Origin: Candidatus Chloroploca sp. Khr17
GTDB lineage: Bacteria; Chloroflexota; Chloroflexia; Chloroflexales; Chloroflexaceae
Direction: 5' to 3'
Length of the DNA stretch: 64,000 nucleotides
Assembly: GCF_004138165.1 (NCBI RefSeq)
Contig: NZ_RYFF01000022.1
Coordinates: forward strand, 1-64,000
Of the stretch, positions 62,280 through 64,000 are shown piece by piece (position 1 is the first letter of the stretch; each line of letters starts with the position of its first letter). A model generated the notes under the pieces. That model made no database searches. It had not been told where the DNA came from and saw nothing but the letters and a program-made list of their open reading frames with translations. Position numbers and translations under genes: made by a program.

Positions 62280-62944
62280 TAGTCCATATCTTCTTCATCC
62301 CAGTTGCGCCCGATGCGTGGCGCTGGCGGCGGCGGTAAGGGGCGTATATACGAGGGCCGACCGCCATTCTCGTTGCTTTGGCGGTTTGTGATTGTCCGCG
62401 GTGTGAGCGGGGGCGGTGGATCAAGGCGAGCAGTGATGATGCGCGAGGGCGAGTGCATCTCGGCAGCAACGGCACGCGCCACCGAGGTCGGCGGTGGGCC
62501 AAGGGATTCGGGTTCGGGCATGATCATCGGGGCCGGGGAAGGACGGGCAACTTCCTGGAAGACCGGGAGATCCCGGTGCATTGTGTGGGGCGGGGTGCCT
62601 CGATTGCCACGCAAATACTGCATCGCTTCGTATTCGTCGCCAAAGAGGCCAATCCCGCTGACGAGTTTCACGAGGGGAGCAAAGATCAAGAGATGATGCG
62701 TGTTGACGACAAAGGCCAGGTGGCCTAAATGAGGGTGATGAGCGATCTCTTCCGTTCGTCGGCGCGCTCCGGGTGACGCCCCGGCAATGTAACGTCCGTC
62801 AACAAGAAGATCAGTCGGCATCGGGCAGGCTTCGAGCAGGGACCACATCTCGGCATAATAATTCTCGGCGTGATCACGACTCAGGTGTCCTTCAAGAGTG
62901 ACCCAGACGAGATCATCGCCATGACGAGTAATGCGGTAGGGCAT
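62279..62944 (-). CDS. STAS/SpoIIAA-like protein with Pro-rich tail
   Basis: A protein of 221 aa from the ATG at 62944 (or 224 from a GTG three codons earlier). The first 110 residues ('YRITRHGDDLVWVTLEGHLSRDHAENYYAEMWSLL', 'PTDLLVDGRYIAG' and 'HHLLIFAPLVKLVSGI') fit the SpoIIAA-like/STAS-type fold of small regulatory proteins. Residues about 125-221 are rich in Pro, Arg and Thr and look disordered. No membrane segment is seen. Function unknown. Convergent with pyrG. Confidence 0.65.
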
Positions 62945-63415
62945 CGTTCGCACTTTCTAGGAAGCTATCCGAACGAGCAAACGTCATGGGCCGGCCCAGA
63001 TGCCGGACAGTATCGTGCGTAGATAGCTCCGGGCTCAAGCGCCCATCGGGGGGAAACGCTGAGACGAGTAGCGGGTGCGTGCCCATTATACAAGTCTCGT
63101 GCTTATATGTCTATAGGTTGAAGTGAGAAGTAATCACAATTTATCGTATACATTTGCTTACCGAAAGAGGGGCACCTGCGGGGCCCCTCTTTCGGTAAGC
63201 AAATGAGGATGACGGTAGCAAGGCTATGAGGGAAGATGCTTCGCTGCGCTCAACATGGCAAGCATACGGCACCAGCAAAGAAAGAGGGTTTCTGTAAGAT
63301 CTTCGCAATCATTCTGGTAATAGGCATCCAGTATAATAAGAACTGCTGGTGGCACCACCTACTTGTGGCCTCTCATCAAGCCAACCAGATAGCCATCCCG
63401 TGATAGAGAGCTTGC
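62945..63415. other. 471-bp divergent spacer
   Basis: No gene is seen. It contains one long palindrome (63151-63205) and a TATAAT (63332-63337) about 80 nt before the right-hand sensor gene. No terminator role is obvious for the palindrome. Confidence 0.5.
63151..63205. repeat. long palindrome between divergent genes
   Basis: Arms 63151-63173 and 63183-63205 are perfect 23-bp complements around a 9-nt loop. Neither neighbour ends here: the STAS-like gene starts to the left and the sensor gene starts to the right. A small RNA or a cruciform site is possible. Confidence 0.65.
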
Positions 63416-64000
63416 ATGACTTTCAATCCCTACGCACTCATCCTGATTATCTCGGCGATCATCTCAGGGTCGCTGGCTGGCTATATCTGGCAGCGGCGAG
63501 CATCGATTCCAAGCGGCCTCCTTTTTACCTTGATGATGGTGTCCATTACCATCTGGTCGCTGGCTTATGGCCTTGAGTTGGCGAGTAGTGATTTTAGAAC
63601 GATGCGCTTCTGGCTTAGCATAGAGTATTTTGGCATCGCGACGGCTCCGGTCTTCTGGTTGCTCTTTACCATCCGTTATACCGGGGGAAGCGATTGGCTT
63701 GATGATTGGCGCGTGGCTTTGCTCTTCATTGTGCCTGCCCTGACGATCATCCTCAATCTTACCAATGAGCTCCACTATTTTTACTATACGTCGATCGCAC
63801 TTGATACCAGTGACGCTTTTCCGTTGCTTGCGCTGGAACGAGGCCCCTGGTATTGGTTCAATGTGGTCTATAGTTATCTTGCGATGGTGCTGGGGACGCT
63901 TATTCTGGTACGCTTTTGGCATCAGACACCCCGGCCTTATCGTGGTCAGACGACGATCTTGATCCTGGCAGCAGTCATTCCCCTGGGGCTCAATTTCCTC
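63416..64000 (+). CDS. 7TM sensor protein, N-terminal part (runs off the window)
   Basis: An ATG at 63416 opens a frame of at least 195 codons to the window end without a stop. It encodes about six hydrophobic helices ('LILIISAIISGSLAGYIWQRR', 'FTLMMVSITIWSLAYGLEL', 'FWLSIEYFGIATAPVFWLLFTI', 'ALLFIVPALTIILNL', 'WFNVVYSYLAMVLGTLIL' and 'ILILAAVIPLGLNFL'). The pattern W-x-x-x-x-G-x-E...F-x-x-x-x-x-P-x-F-W matches the N-terminal 7TM domain of bacterial histidine kinases and diguanylate cyclases. The output domain lies outside the window. TATAAT at 63332-63337 may be its -10. Confidence 0.75.
   Translation, partial: MTFNPYALILIISAIISGSLAGYIWQRRASIPSGLLFTLMMVSITIWSLAYGLELASSDFRTMRFWLSIEYFGIATAPVFWLLFTIRYTGGSDWLDDWRVALLFIVPALTIILNLTNELHYFYYTSIALDTSDAFPLLALERGPWYWFNVVYSYLAMVLGTLILVRFWHQTPRPYRGQTTILILAAVIPLGLNFL

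Noticed and set aside
63349-63576. 75-aa frame at the right end
   Set aside because: It overlaps the 7TM sensor gene (63416 onward), which has a far better membrane-protein pattern and stays open to the window end.

Overview
This window looks like a chromosomal segment from a filamentous anoxygenic phototroph of the class Chloroflexia (order Chloroflexales: the Chloroflexus / Oscillochloris / Chloroploca group). The main reason is the malate dehydrogenase at 8008-8940, which I recognise from memory as very close to the Chloroflexus enzyme. The remaining genes are a Chloroflexota-like housekeeping set with moderately high G+C. No phototrophy gene lies in the window, so the lifestyle is inferred. 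No phage, CRISPR array or intact insertion sequence was seen. The whole window reads as core chromosome peppered with small palindromic repeats.

Layout. 1-360: 5' end of a 16S rRNA gene on the minus strand with its leader and a good sigma-70-type promoter. 0.4-8 kb: a small SHOCT-like protein, a C45-type acyltransferase, mutL, and a minus-strand operon of a membrane histidine kinase, a small membrane protein and a PP2C phosphatase. 8-14.5 kb: mdh, an RluD-type pseudouridine synthase behind two tandem lspA genes, then nadA and nadB, which are separated by a repeat-rich spacer. 14.8-25.6 kb: envelope and sensing proteins (membrane J-domain protein, large secreted/membrane protein with an ABC-2-like permease, polytopic membrane protein, degenerate CHAT-domain protein, AI-2E-type transporter). 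25.7-31.1 kb: ftsK and a GlcE-GlcD-like fusion oxidase. 31.3-35.5 kb (minus): fabF, rnc, a sugar-nucleotide reductase and a GT4 glycosyltransferase. 35.8-44.3 kb: M20 amidohydrolase, a protein with five DUF5671-like units, and a fadN-fadA beta-oxidation pair. 44.5-50.4 kb (minus): GH35-GT2-GH2 glycan operon. 50.6-56.9 kb: miaA, a GNAT protein, two divergent PAS kinases, and a DUF427 protein. 57-62.3 kb: recA (interrupted by a homing-endonuclease intein), recX, an MBL-fold hydrolase and pyrG. The right edge cuts a 7TM sensor gene.

The most unusual content is intergenic. At least fourteen long, near-perfect palindromes (stems of 13 to 27 bp, loops of 1 to about 20 nt) sit between genes. Each has its own arm sequence, but many share an apex of the form CAGC-nnn-GCTG. 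Four of them are paired with a second short palindrome, AGGGC-nnnn-GCCCT, 6 to 12 nt away, which makes a repeated bipartite unit. Many sit at 3' gene ends, where they could terminate transcription. Others lie inside an operon (41.3 kb) or between divergent genes (35.7 and 63.2 kb), where simple termination does not explain them. Alongside them are MITE-like elements with terminal inverted repeats starting AGGGC (378-569, 4652-4771, 21837-22029, 28232-28404), a third MITE-like element (50853-50993), and three copies of a GC-rich palindrome.

All gene calls come from reading the translations; no database search was run.
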